NCBI GenBank assembly: GCA_964468755.1
Contig: CAYXWH010000001.1
Location: 1 to 64,000, forward strand
Origin: CAYXWH01 sp964468755
GTDB lineage: Bacteria > Chloroflexota > Dehalococcoidia > Dehalococcoidales > RBG-16-60-22
Direction of reading: 5' to 3'
DNA: 64,000 bases
How positions within the stretch are numbered: the stretch's first letter is position 1; each line of letters starts with the position of its first letter. The position numbers were made by a program, and so were the translations under genes. Below, piece after piece: positions 36,322 through 44,988 of this stretch. The notes under the pieces are model-generated. The model saw only the letters and a program-made list of their open reading frames with translations, searched no databases and was not told where the DNA came from.

Positions 36322-37086
36322 ATGGCTGATTTATTTGATTTGACAGGAAAGGTTGCTGTCGTCACCGGTGGTGCGGGTGGCATCGGGTATGCTATCACGC
36401 TCGGGCTTGCTGATGCCGGTGCCGATGTGGTTGTCGCCAGTCGTAAGCTGGAGCACCTGAAGCCAGTGACCGAGGAGATTCGCAAAAAGGGCAGAAAATC
36501 ACTGGCAGTCAGTGTCGACGTCGTTGATGAGAAGTCGACAAGCGATATGGTAAAGAAGGTGATTGACGAGTTCAAGCGCATTGACATTCTGGTAACAGCC
36601 CACGGCCTCGCCATCCGGAACCCGGCTGATACTTTCTCGGTTGAAGACTGGCAAAAAGTAATGGATATCAATGCACGCGGTGTTTTCATGACCAACCAGG
36701 CAGTGGGCCGGGAGATGATCAAGCAGAAAAGCGGCAAGATTATCAACCTGTCTTCGGTGAGGGGCAGATATGGGCTCCCCAATGGCTATGTGGCTTATTG
36801 CCCCAGCAAAGGTGCTGTCGATATGCTAACGAGAACGCTTGCGTGTGAGTGGGCCAAATATAATGTTCTGGTAAATGCAGTCGCTCCAACTTTTGTAGAA
36901 ACCGAGCTTACCCGGACTGCTCTTGCTAATCCCGAGTTTGCCGCTCAGGTTAAGGCTCGTATTCCGCTGGGCCGCTGGGCGTTGCCTGAGGATATTGTTG
37001 GCCCCACCCTGTTTTTCGCCTCGCCAGCATCGGATTTTGTTACCGGGCAAGTTCTCTACATTGATGGTGGTGTGACCACCTGGTAG
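36322..37086 (+). CDS. SDR-family reductase, candidate phloroglucinol reductase
   Basis: The 254-aa classical SDR has TGGAGGIG (residues 15-22), catalytic Ser144, Tyr159 and Lys163 (YCPSK), and the GQVLYIDGG end. The NNAG motif is changed to TAHG (92-95). AAGGAGGG precedes the ATG; a TTGACT 17 bases from a weak TTTATG is a possible promoter. Known phloroglucinol reductase (PhlR of Eubacterium ramulus) is, as I recall, an SDR, and this gene opens a run with cupin, HAD-type dehydrogenase and BKACE. That makes ring reduction a reasonable role. By sequence alone it could equally be a gluconate or 3-oxoacyl reductase type. The gap 36025-36321 shows no gene. Confidence 0.9.
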   Translation: MADLFDLTGKVAVVTGGAGGIGYAITLGLADAGADVVVASRKLEHLKPVTEEIRKKGRKSLAVSVDVVDEKSTSDMVKKVIDEFKRIDILVTAHGLAIRNPADTFSVEDWQKVMDINARGVFMTNQAVGREMIKQKSGKIINLSSVRGRYGLPNGYVAYCPSKGAVDMLTRTLACEWAKYNVLVNAVAPTFVETELTRTALANPEFAAQVKARIPLGRWALPEDIVGPTLFFASPASDFVTGQVLYIDGGVTTW

Positions 37087-37147
37087 TAGCATAGTTAAAA
37101 AAGCAATAATTTTGCGGAACCTTTTACCACAAAAGGAGTAAGCGCAT

Positions 37148-37486
37148 ATGAAAAAGATAGCACTGGACCAGGTTAAGCCCTACGAGGCACCCGGACACTT
37201 TAAAATGGTTGCGCTCAGGTTAGCCGGAAAGGATGAGACCGGTTCCGAGAAATTCTGGATGGGCATGTCTCATTTCCTCCCCGGAGGCGGTGCCGAATGG
37301 GCTTATGAGGACTCACCCGCGGAGAAAGTGTACTTCGTCATTGACGGTGAAATCACGGTCAAGACCAAAGAGCAGGAAGTTACCGTCGGTCCCATGGAAG
37401 GGGTTTTTCTTCCGCCCAATGAGGGAAGAGAAATTCTTAATAAGACCAACAAGACGGTCAGTATGCTGGTAATAGTTAATTATTAG
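37148..37486 (+). CDS. Small cupin-domain protein
   Basis: The 112-aa protein is a single cupin barrel. Motif one is around GGGAEWAYEDSPAEKVYFVIDGE and motif two around GPMEGVFLPPNEGREILN. The first metal-binding His-His pair of classical cupins is replaced (EWAYE), so metal ligation is uncertain, and it may be a non-metal cupin. It starts 62 bases after the SDR with AAAGGAG upstream. By position it could be an accessory or the missing ring-opening hydrolase of the proposed pathway. That is speculative and the lost histidines argue for caution. Confidence 0.85.
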   Translation: MKKIALDQVKPYEAPGHFKMVALRLAGKDETGSEKFWMGMSHFLPGGGAEWAYEDSPAEKVYFVIDGEITVKTKEQEVTVGPMEGVFLPPNEGREILNKTNKTVSMLVIVNY

Positions 37487-37497
37487 GATACTATCTT

Positions 37498-37554
37498 CGG
37501 TAGTCTGAGTGATTCGTTTGCCCATGGCTATGGGTAAAATCACTCGGACTGCCG
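37498..37554 (+). other. Long near-perfect hairpin after the cupin gene
   Basis: A 57-nt segment folds on itself. 37498-37506 pairs with 37546-37554 (with G-U pairs), GAGTGATT (37507-37514) with AATCACTC (37538-37545), and TTGCCCAT (37518-37525) with ATGGGTAA (37530-37537), with a three-base bulge and a GGCT loop. There is no T run. It begins 12 bases after the cupin stop. A second hairpin, CACCGGG/CCCGGTG (37673-37679 with 37686-37692), lies further down the 320-base gap. These may be mRNA-stabilising or cis-regulatory structures. No gene is seen in 37555-37806. Confidence 0.6.
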
Positions 37555-37806
37555 TAGGTGGGTTACAGGATGGTTACCCGGTCTTGTATGAGGGGCGGAG
37601 GAGCTGTTGTTTGGAGCCAACGGGATAGTGGACACCAAAATAGGCAGGGTTAGCATAGTGGGGTACCTGTTTCACCGGGGATGGGCCCGGTGCTTGTCAG
37701 ATGCCAAGTAATCTGCTACCAGTGGAGAGAAAGGCATACAGTTTCCTTACACCTCATTGACACAGTAACTACTGAGACCAAAAAGGTATGGAAAGAGGGA
37801 GATAAC

Positions 37807-38757
37807 ATGCAAGCAAAGGACGTTACCAATATCTCGTTAATTGGTGCGGGCATGATAGCGCCTGGCGTTGCTCAGATATTCGCCACCGGCAACTACAATG
37901 TATGTATCTATGCCCGAAGACAGGAAGCACTGCCCACCGCTCTTGACCGTATCAGGTCAAATCTCTCGACCATGGCCAAAAGTGGACTAGTCTCAGAAAA
38001 TGACATTGAGCCAACGGTGAGCCGGATAAAAACGACCACCAATCTGGCTGAAGCGGCGACTGATGCTCATCTGGTTATCGAATGTATTGCCGAAAATCTG
38101 GAGGTAAAGCAGAATATCTTCCAACAGCTGGACCAACTTAGCCCGGCAGACGCCATTCTGGCAACCAACACCTCGGTAATCAGCATAACCCAGATTGCCG
38201 CCACGTCTAAAAACAGGCAGAGAATCCTGGGGACCCATTTCTGGAACCCGCCTTACATGATTCCCCTGGTAGAAGTCGTCAAGGGAGATGAAACCTCTGA
38301 CGAAGCCATGGAGATAACCTATCAGGTTATGAAGGCAGCGGGTAAACACCCGGTGAAGTGCCTGAAGGATGTCCCCGGATTTATCGCCAACCGAATGCAG
38401 CATGCCCTGTGGCGGGAAGCAATTTCCATCGTGGAAAACGGTATTTGTGACGCCGCCACTGTCGATGAAGCCCTCAAGAATAGCTTTGCTATCCGTCTCC
38501 CGGTCCTGGGACCAATTGAGACCGCGGATATGGTGGGGCTTGACCTGACCCTATCCATCCACGATTACATTTTCAAGCACCTTGAATCCTCACGTGAAGC
38601 GTCCCCCCTTATCAAAGAGAAGGTGAAGAAGGGAGACCTGGGGTTCAAAACGGGTCAGGGTCTTCAGAAGTGGTCGCCTGAGGAGGCTCAGCAGTCACGC
38701 GACAGATTGCTGGAATACCTTATCGAATGGAGCAAGAGGACACAGGGTAAAGCCTAG
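37807..38757 (+). CDS. 3-hydroxyacyl-CoA dehydrogenase-family NAD enzyme
   Basis: The start is set at ATG 37807, preceded by GAGGGAG; an upstream in-frame ATG at 37681 would add residues unlike the family. The 316-aa protein has the Rossmann motif GAGMIAPG (13-20) and the catalytic pair His144 (HFWNPP) and Glu156, twelve apart as in known HADs. The C-terminal dimerisation domain includes DVPGFIANR and ETADMVGLD. The usual substrate is a 3-hydroxyacyl-CoA. In the phloroglucinol pathway a member of this family is reported to oxidise 3-hydroxy-5-oxohexanoate to triacetate (from memory). BKACE follows 73 bases later. Confidence 0.92.
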   Translation: MQAKDVTNISLIGAGMIAPGVAQIFATGNYNVCIYARRQEALPTALDRIRSNLSTMAKSGLVSENDIEPTVSRIKTTTNLAEAATDAHLVIECIAENLEVKQNIFQQLDQLSPADAILATNTSVISITQIAATSKNRQRILGTHFWNPPYMIPLVEVVKGDETSDEAMEITYQVMKAAGKHPVKCLKDVPGFIANRMQHALWREAISIVENGICDAATVDEALKNSFAIRLPVLGPIETADMVGLDLTLSIHDYIFKHLESSREASPLIKEKVKKGDLGFKTGQGLQKWSPEEAQQSRDRLLEYLIEWSKRTQGKA

Positions 38758-38830
38758 CGCAGCTCTGGACAGCAATCCGGGCAACTCTTCGTTTAATTTA
38801 ATAAAATCTAGGGTACTGGAGGAATAAATA

Positions 38831-39766
38831 ATGGATAAACTTATCATCACGGCGGCATTAACGGGTAACATCACACTCCCCACCCAGACGCCCTATCTAC
38901 CGCTGACACCCCAGCAAATTGCCGAGGAGGCGAAAAGGGCGGCTGATGCCGGGGCGGCTTCGATACATGTTCATGGCAGAGACCCCAATACCGGAAGGCC
39001 GACCACCGACCCCGAAGTATACCGGGAAATCGCCACTCTGATCAAAGAAAAAACGGACGCCATTGTCTGCATCACCACCGGCGGCACCATGTACATGACC
39101 GCCGAGGAACGGGTGCGCGTTGTCCCCGCCCTCAAACCGGAGCTAGCCACGTTCAACATGGGTTCTATCAACTTCTCCATCCACCCCATTGCGGAACGGT
39201 ACAAGGACGAGGATTACGTTTATCCCTGGGAGAAAGAATTCGCGGAGAGCACCAAGGAATTTATCTTCCGCAACACCTTCGCTGATATTGAGCACTTCTG
39301 CAAGACAATGCAGGAAAATGACACCAAGCCGGAGCACGAGTGCTATGATGTCGGCCACCTCTACAATATGTACTACTTTGTCCGCAAGGGCTTAATCAAA
39401 CCGCCTCTGTGGATGCAGTTTGTCACCGGCATTCTGGGAGGAATCGGCTCTAACCCGGAAACTGTCATGTTCCTGAAACAAACGGCTGACCGTTTGTTCG
39501 GCGTCGGCACCTATAACTGGTCGGTCATCGGCGCTGGCTACCCGGCAGAATTTAATGCATGTGCCCTATCAACAATGATGGGAGGACACGCTCGCGTCGG
39601 TCTGGAGGATAACATCTTCATTGAGAAAGGCGTCCTCGCCAAGAGCAATGGCGAACTGGTCGAGAAGGCGGTGAGAATTGCCAGAGAACTCGGCCGTGAG
39701 ATTGCCTCCCCTGACGAAGCCAGGCAAATCCTTGGCTTAAAAGGCAGGGACAAGGTCGGCTACTAG
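38831..39766 (+). CDS. BKACE / 3-keto-5-aminohexanoate cleavage-family enzyme (DUF849)
   Basis: The 311-aa protein has the zinc-site motif HVHGR with His46 and His48, the positions known for Kce, and the GGHARVGLED motif with Glu259. BKACE enzymes condense a beta-keto acid with acetyl-CoA and split it into acetoacetate and a new acyl-CoA. With triacetate as substrate the products would be acetoacetate and acetoacetyl-CoA. Upstream dehydrogenase and the acetoacetyl-CoA synthetase at 27303 suit that reading. GGAGG precedes the ATG. Other beta-keto acids cannot be excluded. Confidence 0.92.
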   Translation: MDKLIITAALTGNITLPTQTPYLPLTPQQIAEEAKRAADAGAASIHVHGRDPNTGRPTTDPEVYREIATLIKEKTDAIVCITTGGTMYMTAEERVRVVPALKPELATFNMGSINFSIHPIAERYKDEDYVYPWEKEFAESTKEFIFRNTFADIEHFCKTMQENDTKPEHECYDVGHLYNMYYFVRKGLIKPPLWMQFVTGILGGIGSNPETVMFLKQTADRLFGVGTYNWSVIGAGYPAEFNACALSTMMGGHARVGLEDNIFIEKGVLAKSNGELVEKAVRIARELGREIASPDEARQILGLKGRDKVGY

Positions 39767-39794
39767 GCGAATAAGCCGGGCAACGTGGTGAACC

Positions 39795-40385
39795 TTATTC
39801 AGAATCCCGGCTTGGTGGGCTATCGTCCTTAGCAAATGACTTAAAAAAAGGCACTTCGCGGTATCTCCAATCCGCTGGCGGGGTTATCTGTGGCGGTGAT
39901 TGCGTAAAATCAGCAATAACCTCAAAGTCATAAGCGGAGAAATATCGCAGAAGTGCCTTTTGTAATATACTTCTGACAATTATAAGTACGCTGGCCTCGG
40001 CTTCCAGAGCAAGTTTGACAGCCGGCATGAGCCCCCCGCCGGACAGTTCCACCGGACCAACTTCATCAATCACCACCAGATCACATTTATTGCCTGCCGC
40101 CTGCTCGATAGCCCGGCGGGCGAATTGAATTCCGTCGCGGCTAAAAGTATAGCGCCCGGCTATTTCCTCTTCACCGGATGGGCTGTCACCTGACTTCCGG
40201 GCAAAAGGCACCTCTTCGCCGGTTAACACATCAAGTACAGTATAGCCAGTCCGTACACCGTGCTCGCGTATCTCCGGAGAAATTACGCCGCCGACACTGA
40301 GCCCACAGCTCCGTAACCGGCTGATGTACTGCTGACACCAGGTGGTCTTGCCCGAACCCGGTTTACCGATAACAAGCATATTCAT
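39795..40385 (-). CDS. THEP1-type nucleoside-triphosphatase
   Basis: The 196-aa P-loop protein has Walker A GKPGSGKTT at residues 7-15, a GGVISPEIRE segment, and Walker B LVVIDEVGPVEL near residue 105. These are the marks of the THEP1/NTPase_1 family, which hydrolyses ATP and GTP in vitro and whose cell role is unclear. It interrupts the plus-strand catabolic run in the opposite direction. Members are often found beside molybdenum or other cofactor genes, but here the link to the transhydroxylase is only positional. Confidence 0.88.
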   Translation of the reverse strand: MNMLVIGKPGSGKTTWCQQYISRLRSCGLSVGGVISPEIREHGVRTGYTVLDVLTGEEVPFARKSGDSPSGEEEIAGRYTFSRDGIQFARRAIEQAAGNKCDLVVIDEVGPVELSGGGLMPAVKLALEAEASVLIIVRSILQKALLRYFSAYDFEVIADFTQSPPQITPPADWRYREVPFFKSFAKDDSPPSRDSE

Positions 40386-40446
40386 GGCGATAAAATGTAA
40401 CAGTTAATATTTACTCAAAGCTTTCTGTTTTGTCAACCATCCACTC

Positions 40447-40474
40447 TTGACAACTAACAATTGTGGTGTATAAT
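40447..40474 (+). promoter_or_regulatory. Consensus sigma-70 promoter of the binding-protein gene
   Basis: TTGACA (40447-40452) and TATAAT (40469-40474), 16 bases apart, are both perfect consensus. Transcription would start near 40481, giving a leader of about 210 nt. The leader contains AAAGGAGGTGAT (40623-40634), a 12-base match to the anti-Shine-Dalgarno complement, followed only by very short frames. The gap 40386-40693 holds nothing else that I can identify. Confidence 0.75.
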
Positions 40475-40693
40475 TCAGACAAAATCATGTGTTACTTTTC
40501 CCGGACTAAAGTCAAACCACCATTTACCATACACGACATCACCTATAGTATCACTGTAATCTGCGATATTAGATAGTCTACTATGCCAGATAGCTATCAA
40601 CGAAGAGGCGTTCTCACCCTTGAAAGGAGGTGATATTCTGGCGAAGCAGTATACATGAAACTTTTCGTACAGCAATAACTATTAAAGGAAGGA

Positions 40694-42163
40694 TTGAAGC
40701 AAGTGAAAAGGTTAGTTATCATTCCGGTACTAATAATACTTGTCAGTGCCTCGCTCCTTATCAGTTGTGCTGAACCAGCTCCAGCTCCGGCACCAAGTCC
40801 AGCTCCAAGTCCAGCTCCAAGTCCAGCCCCAACCCCAGCACCAAGTCCAGCACCAAGTCCAGCACCAAGTCCAGCTCCAAGTCCAGCACCAAGCCCAGCA
40901 CCAACACCGGCGCCAGCGGGACCAGAAGAGATTCTGATTGGTGCTGACGCCTGCTTAACCGGCATGTATGCCGGTTTCGGTGAAGGTGCCGTATTTGGGA
41001 TGGAAGCTGCTGTCGAGGATATTAACAAGCAAGGTGGCATATATATAGAAGAGTATGGCCGCAAAATCCCTGTCAAACTCGTAGTTGCCGACAATGAAAG
41101 CGATCTATCCAAGGCAGGGACTCTGGCTGAAGACCTGATACTCCGCGACAAGGTAAAGTTCCTCATGACAACTGGAGCACTGGAGGTTAATTTCCCGATA
41201 GCGAGGGTAGCTGAGCGGTACAAAGTCCCATTTATGATCGGACCCGGTCCCTATGAATCCTGGCAAGCTATGCGTATGGAAGCCGATCCGCCCTGGAAAT
41301 ACACCTGGGGTGTCAGTTTTGCTATAGCCACTCCATCTCCAGAGGGAGATTTTCGCCATGATACACCGGGATATTCTATGTTTGATGCCTGGTTGGGTGC
41401 GCTTCAATTCTTCGGTGATGAGACCAATAAGAAGATAGCTCTCCTGGCCTCGGATGACCAGGACGGCAGAGGTTGGTATTTGGCGTTTGCACCAACGGCT
41501 GAATCAATAGGCATGGAGACTTATCATTCGGATGAACAATTTGGCCTGGTGCCTATGGATACCACGGACTTTAGCGCCCTGATAGGGAAATGGAAGGCCG
41601 ACAATTGTGAGCTACTCTGGTCCAATTGTCCGGCGCCCTTTTTCGGGACATTTTGGAGACAAGCTCGCACGCTGGGCTATCAACCCAAGCAGGTTTTTGC
41701 TACCAGGGCGGGGCTTTTCTACACCGATGTAACAGCGTGGGGAGGTGACCTGCCACAGGGTATCTGCAATGAGATGTTCTGGAATCCGTCGATTGAGGGT
41801 ACTCACGGTATTGGCGACACCACTGCCGTGAGCCTCCATGAAAGATGGTTTGAAGCGACAGGTCAACCAATGCACCAGATTATGGGCTGGATCTATGCTG
41901 ATGCGCAAGTCCTGTTCGATGCTATTGAAAGAGCCGGCAGCCTTGACGGAGAAAAAGTTAATGCAGCTCTGGCGCAAACCGATATGATGACAATTTATCA
42001 TCGTGTCGTGTTTGACAAAGATCAGTATAGCCGGATTCCGGTTACTTTTGGCCAATGGCAGAAGACGGACAAGCCCTGGGTATGGGACAACCCGATAGTC
42101 TACTCGGATCATGATTTCATGCCGACCACGGCTGAGATGATATTCCCTATCCCCTATGACTAG
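40694..42163 (+). CDS. Periplasmic-binding-type lipoprotein (branched-chain amino acid family) with Ser-Pro-Ala linker
   Basis: The start is TTG 40694 or GTG 40703; AAAGGAAGG serves either. A lipoprotein signal ends LLISC with Cys25. A linker of repeated Ser-Pro-Ala-Pro units (about residues 27-75) is followed by a Peripla_BP_6 domain beginning [12 protein letters not shown]. Domain landmarks are a GGI..GR-PV-L strand and [10 protein letters not shown]. The family binds amino acids, but in anaerobic degraders members also bind aromatic acids. No permease or ATPase is nearby, so the partner transporter is elsewhere, or the protein only senses. Position just before the transhydroxylase genes suggests a phenolic ligand by inference. 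Confidence 0.88.
   Translation: MKQVKRLVIIPVLIILVSASLLISCAEPAPAPAPSPAPSPAPSPAPTPAPSPAPSPAPSPAPSPAPSPAPTPAPAGPEEILIGADACLTGMYAGFGEGAVFGMEAAVEDINKQGGIYIEEYGRKIPVKLVVADNESDLSKAGTLAEDLILRDKVKFLMTTGALEVNFPIARVAERYKVPFMIGPGPYESWQAMRMEADPPWKYTWGVSFAIATPSPEGDFRHDTPGYSMFDAWLGALQFFGDETNKKIALLASDDQDGRGWYLAFAPTAESIGMETYHSDEQFGLVPMDTTDFSALIGKWKADNCELLWSNCPAPFFGTFWRQARTLGYQPKQVFATRAGLFYTDVTAWGGDLPQGICNEMFWNPSIEGTHGIGDTTAVSLHERWFEATGQPMHQIMGWIYADAQVLFDAIERAGSLDGEKVNAALAQTDMMTIYHRVVFDKDQYSRIPVTFGQWQKTDKPWVWDNPIVYSDHDFMPTTAEMIFPIPYD
40775..40917 (+). repeat. Tandem 12-nt repeats encoding the Ser-Pro-Ala-Pro linker
   Basis: About eleven imperfect 12-bp units (CCAAGTCCAGCT and variants) are arrayed in frame, coding S-P-A-P. 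Such arrays change length by slippage, and the unit length keeps the frame. A comparable Pro-Ala-Gly coding stretch occurs in the other binding protein near 24576-24707. Confidence 0.9.
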
Positions 42164-42238
42164 ACCGGGAAATACCGGAAAGCGTGCTTTCCCACTGACG
42201 TCACCTCAGGTTTGACACGATAAAGTACGAAAAGACAA

Positions 42239-42284
42239 GCGGGGAAACCAGCCAAGTAAGATTCTCATAGGCTGGTTTCCCCGC
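42239..42284 (+). terminator. Perfect 15-bp hairpin after the binding-protein gene
   Basis: GCGGGGAAACCAGCC (42239-42253) pairs with GGCTGGTTTCCCCGC (42270-42284) around a 16-nt loop, 75 bases after the stop. There is no T tract on either side, so it may be a factor-dependent terminator or a stabilising end. It separates the binding-protein unit from the transhydroxylase promoter. Confidence 0.65.
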
Positions 42285-42329
42285 AGTAATGCCGAATACC
42301 AGCCCTTGCCGGTCAGGTGTGGAAACAAG

Positions 42330-42358
42330 TTGACTAATCCATCTCGGAATGCAATAAT
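42330..42358 (+). promoter_or_regulatory. Promoter of the transhydroxylase-like operon
   Basis: TTGACT (42330-42335) and AATAAT (42353-42358) are 17 bases apart, placing the start near 42365 and a short leader before ATG 42391, which has GGAGGG upstream. Confidence 0.6.
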
Positions 42359-42390
42359 TGAGTAAATACTAATAGCGCAGGAGGGAAAAC

Positions 42391-44985
42391 ATGGCTTATT
42401 CCGCAAATGGTGAACAAGTTTTTACCAACTGCACCGTGGGCGGGCCCGTCAATGTCTACGTTAAAGACGGAAGAATAACCCGAATGGAACCTCTGCAACT
42501 TGATGAGGACGATGCCAAATCCTGGGTAATCGAAGCACGGGGTAAGAAGTTCTCCCCCCCCAGGAAAGCACTGCTTTCCCCGTATACGTTGACCGAGAGG
42601 GCAAAAATATACTCGGCAAACCGCCTTCTTTACCCGATGAAGCGGGTAGACTTCGACCCTAAAGGCAATCGAAATCCACAGAACAGAGGCAAATCAGGAT
42701 ACCAGCCAATCAGCTGGAAGGAAGCCCTGGATATCCTCTGTCCGGAAATAGAGCGCATCCATGCTAAATACGGTCCGGGGGTTGTCGCCAGTACCGCATC
42801 TTCTCACCACAGCTGGGGCAATATCGGGTACCGGCACAGTACCTATTTCCGGTTCATGGGCATCCTCGGCTATACCTACTGCGACCATAACCCGGATAGC
42901 TGGGAAGGCTGGCACTGGGGGGCCATGCACACCTGGGGCTTTGCCTGGAGGCTGGGGGCTCCGGAACAATACGACCTTTTACAGGACGCCCTGAAGAACA
43001 CTGAGATGATGATTTTCTGGTCGGCTGACCCTGAGTCCACCAGTGGAATTTACGCCGGGCAGGAATCAACCCCGAGGCGCTTCTGGCTGAAAGACCTGGG
43101 GGTAAAGATGGTCTTTATTGACCCCTACTATAATTTCACGGCGCCCAACTTCTGCGACAAATGGTTTGCGCCACGTCCAGGCACCGATACCGCCCTCGCT
43201 GCGGCTATCGCCTACGTCTGGATGACCGAAAACATATATGACAAAGAATATGTTGCCAAGCGAACCTACGGCTTTGAAAAATGGCGTGACTACATACTCG
43301 GCGACGACGGCAGCTTCCCCAAGACACCGGAGTGGGCGGAGAAGGAGACCGGAATACCCGCCCGGGAGATTAAAGCCCTCGCCCGGGAATGGTCGAAGAA
43401 GAAGACCATGCTGGCGGCTGGGGGTCTTGGCGGCTGGGGAGGAGCCTGCCGAAGCGCCTACGGGACCGAGTGGGCGCGGATGATGGTGCTCCTTCAGGCA
43501 ATGCAGGGCCTGGGCAAACCCGGCATCAATATCTGGGCAACCACCGGCGGCGCCCCCTATAACTCCGATTTTGTCTTTCCCGGATACGCTGAAGGCGGAA
43601 TATCCGGCGACCCGCTAAATTCCGCCGCGACCTATCAAATGGTAAGCCGTGGAAGCACCATGAGCCCGGTTAACTCGGCAATAAACAATCCCGGCGGACA
43701 GCACATACCGCGGATTCTGGTTCCGGAGTGTATCATGGACGCGCCCCAGGAATGGCGGGGCAAGGGATTTTGCGGTTCCTCCACCGAATTCCAGTTCAAG
43801 AAGTACAAGTACCCCGAAGACGGATTTTCCCGGGTGAAAATGTTTTGGCGGTATGGCGGTGCCTATATCGGCACCATGAACAATACCAACCGCTGGGTCA
43901 AGATGTACCAGAGCCCGAACCTGGAAATGGTGGTCAACCAGTCCATCTGGCTGGAAGGCGAAGCCCAGTTTGCTGACCTGATACTCCCTGCCTGCACCAA
44001 CTTCGAAAGGTGGGACATCGGTGAGTGGTCCCATTGCTCGGGTTACATACCCCATAACTCCTACCAGACCAACCACCGCATAATCGTCTTTGAAAAGAAA
44101 TGCATTGAACCACTCGGAGAATCGAAGTCAGACTACGATATATTTGCCATGATTGCCGACCGGCTCGGCTTCCACGACAAGTTCACCGAGGGAGGCATGA
44201 CTGACTTAGACCGGGTCAAGAGGATGTATGAGGTAACCGACCTGTCGAAGTACATTTCCTGGGAGGATTTCGAGAAGAAAGGCTACTTCGTGGTTCCCAT
44301 GCCTGACGATTATAAACCAACACCAGCGCTGAGGTGGTTTGCCGAGAACCGGCACCGGGATACACCCGATTGGGGTCCTGTTGGCGCCGCTGTGGAAGGC
44401 CTGCCCGACCGTGAAGGAAACCTGAGCACCCAGACCGGTAAAATTGAATTTGAGTCGCAGAGCCTCAAGCGCTTCGACCCTGATGACCCGGAGCGGCCGC
44501 TGGTCCCCAAGTACATACCATCGTGGGAGGGCCACCATACCACGGAGCTTCTTGAAAATTATCCGCTGCAGCTTATTTCACCGCATCCCAGGTTCAGCTT
44601 CCATACCCAGTACGATGGCAAAGAAAGCTGGATGAACGAGATACCGGAGCACCGTGTCAAGGCAAAAGACGGTCACTACTACTGGGTAATCAGGCTAAAC
44701 AAAGTGGATGCTGACAAGAGAGGTATCAAGAGCAATGACATCGTCAGGGTCTTTAACGACCGGGGCGTTGTTTTATGTGCCGCCCAGGTTACCGGGCGCG
44801 TCCCGACCGGTGTGGTCCATTCTTATGAGTCCAGTGCTGAATACCAGCCCATCGGCGAGCCCGGTGAATCACCGGACAAAGGCGGCAGCATTAACCTGCT
44901 GACCAATCACCGCTTCATGTCAAAGAATGCCTGCGGCATGGCACCTAATTCATGCCTCGTGGAAATAGCCAAGGAAGGAGCTTAA
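42391..44985 (+). CDS. Molybdopterin enzyme, pyrogallol-phloroglucinol transhydroxylase-like large subunit
   Basis: The 864-aa DMSO-reductase-family protein lacks the N-terminal Cys motif for a 4Fe-4S cluster, as does the transhydroxylase large subunit AthL of Pelobacter acidigallici (875 aa). AthL uses His144, Asp174 and Tyr404, with Ser175 on Mo (from memory). Here the matching residues fall at a constant offset of five: His139 (ASSHHSW), Asp169-Ser170 (NPDSWEGW) and Tyr399 (FPGYA). The next gene encodes the AthS-type small subunit. AthL transfers hydroxyl between phenols, turning pyrogallol into phloroglucinol with tetrahydroxybenzene as co-substrate. Resorcinol hydroxylase is a related alternative. 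No Tat signal is present, so the enzyme is cytoplasmic. Confidence 0.85.
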   Translation: MAYSANGEQVFTNCTVGGPVNVYVKDGRITRMEPLQLDEDDAKSWVIEARGKKFSPPRKALLSPYTLTERAKIYSANRLLYPMKRVDFDPKGNRNPQNRGKSGYQPISWKEALDILCPEIERIHAKYGPGVVASTASSHHSWGNIGYRHSTYFRFMGILGYTYCDHNPDSWEGWHWGAMHTWGFAWRLGAPEQYDLLQDALKNTEMMIFWSADPESTSGIYAGQESTPRRFWLKDLGVKMVFIDPYYNFTAPNFCDKWFAPRPGTDTALAAAIAYVWMTENIYDKEYVAKRTYGFEKWRDYILGDDGSFPKTPEWAEKETGIPAREIKALAREWSKKKTMLAAGGLGGWGGACRSAYGTEWARMMVLLQAMQGLGKPGINIWATTGGAPYNSDFVFPGYAEGGISGDPLNSAATYQMVSRGSTMSPVNSAINNPGGQHIPRILVPECIMDAPQEWRGKGFCGSSTEFQFKKYKYPEDGFSRVKMFWRYGGAYIGTMNNTNRWVKMYQSPNLEMVVNQSIWLEGEAQFADLILPACTNFERWDIGEWSHCSGYIPHNSYQTNHRIIVFEKKCIEPLGESKSDYDIFAMIADRLGFHDKFTEGGMTDLDRVKRMYEVTDLSKYISWEDFEKKGYFVVPMPDDYKPTPALRWFAENRHRDTPDWGPVGAAVEGLPDREGNLSTQTGKIEFESQSLKRFDPDDPERPLVPKYIPSWEGHHTTELLENYPLQLISPHPRFSFHTQYDGKESWMNEIPEHRVKAKDGHYYWVIRLNKVDADKRGIKSNDIVRVFNDRGVVLCAAQVTGRVPTGVVHSYESSAEYQPIGEPGESPDKGGSINLLTNHRFMSKNACGMAPNSCLVEIAKEGA

Positions 44986-44988
44986 ACG

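Noticed and set aside
40775..40917. Tandem 12-bp repeats as a CRISPR or regulatory array
   Set aside because: No unique spacers; the units are in frame and code for a lipoprotein linker.
40597..41223. Minus-strand frame with Gly-Leu-Gly-Ala repeats
   Set aside because: Antisense shadow of the S-P-A-P repeat in the real plus-strand gene, whose lipoprotein signal and domain are clear.
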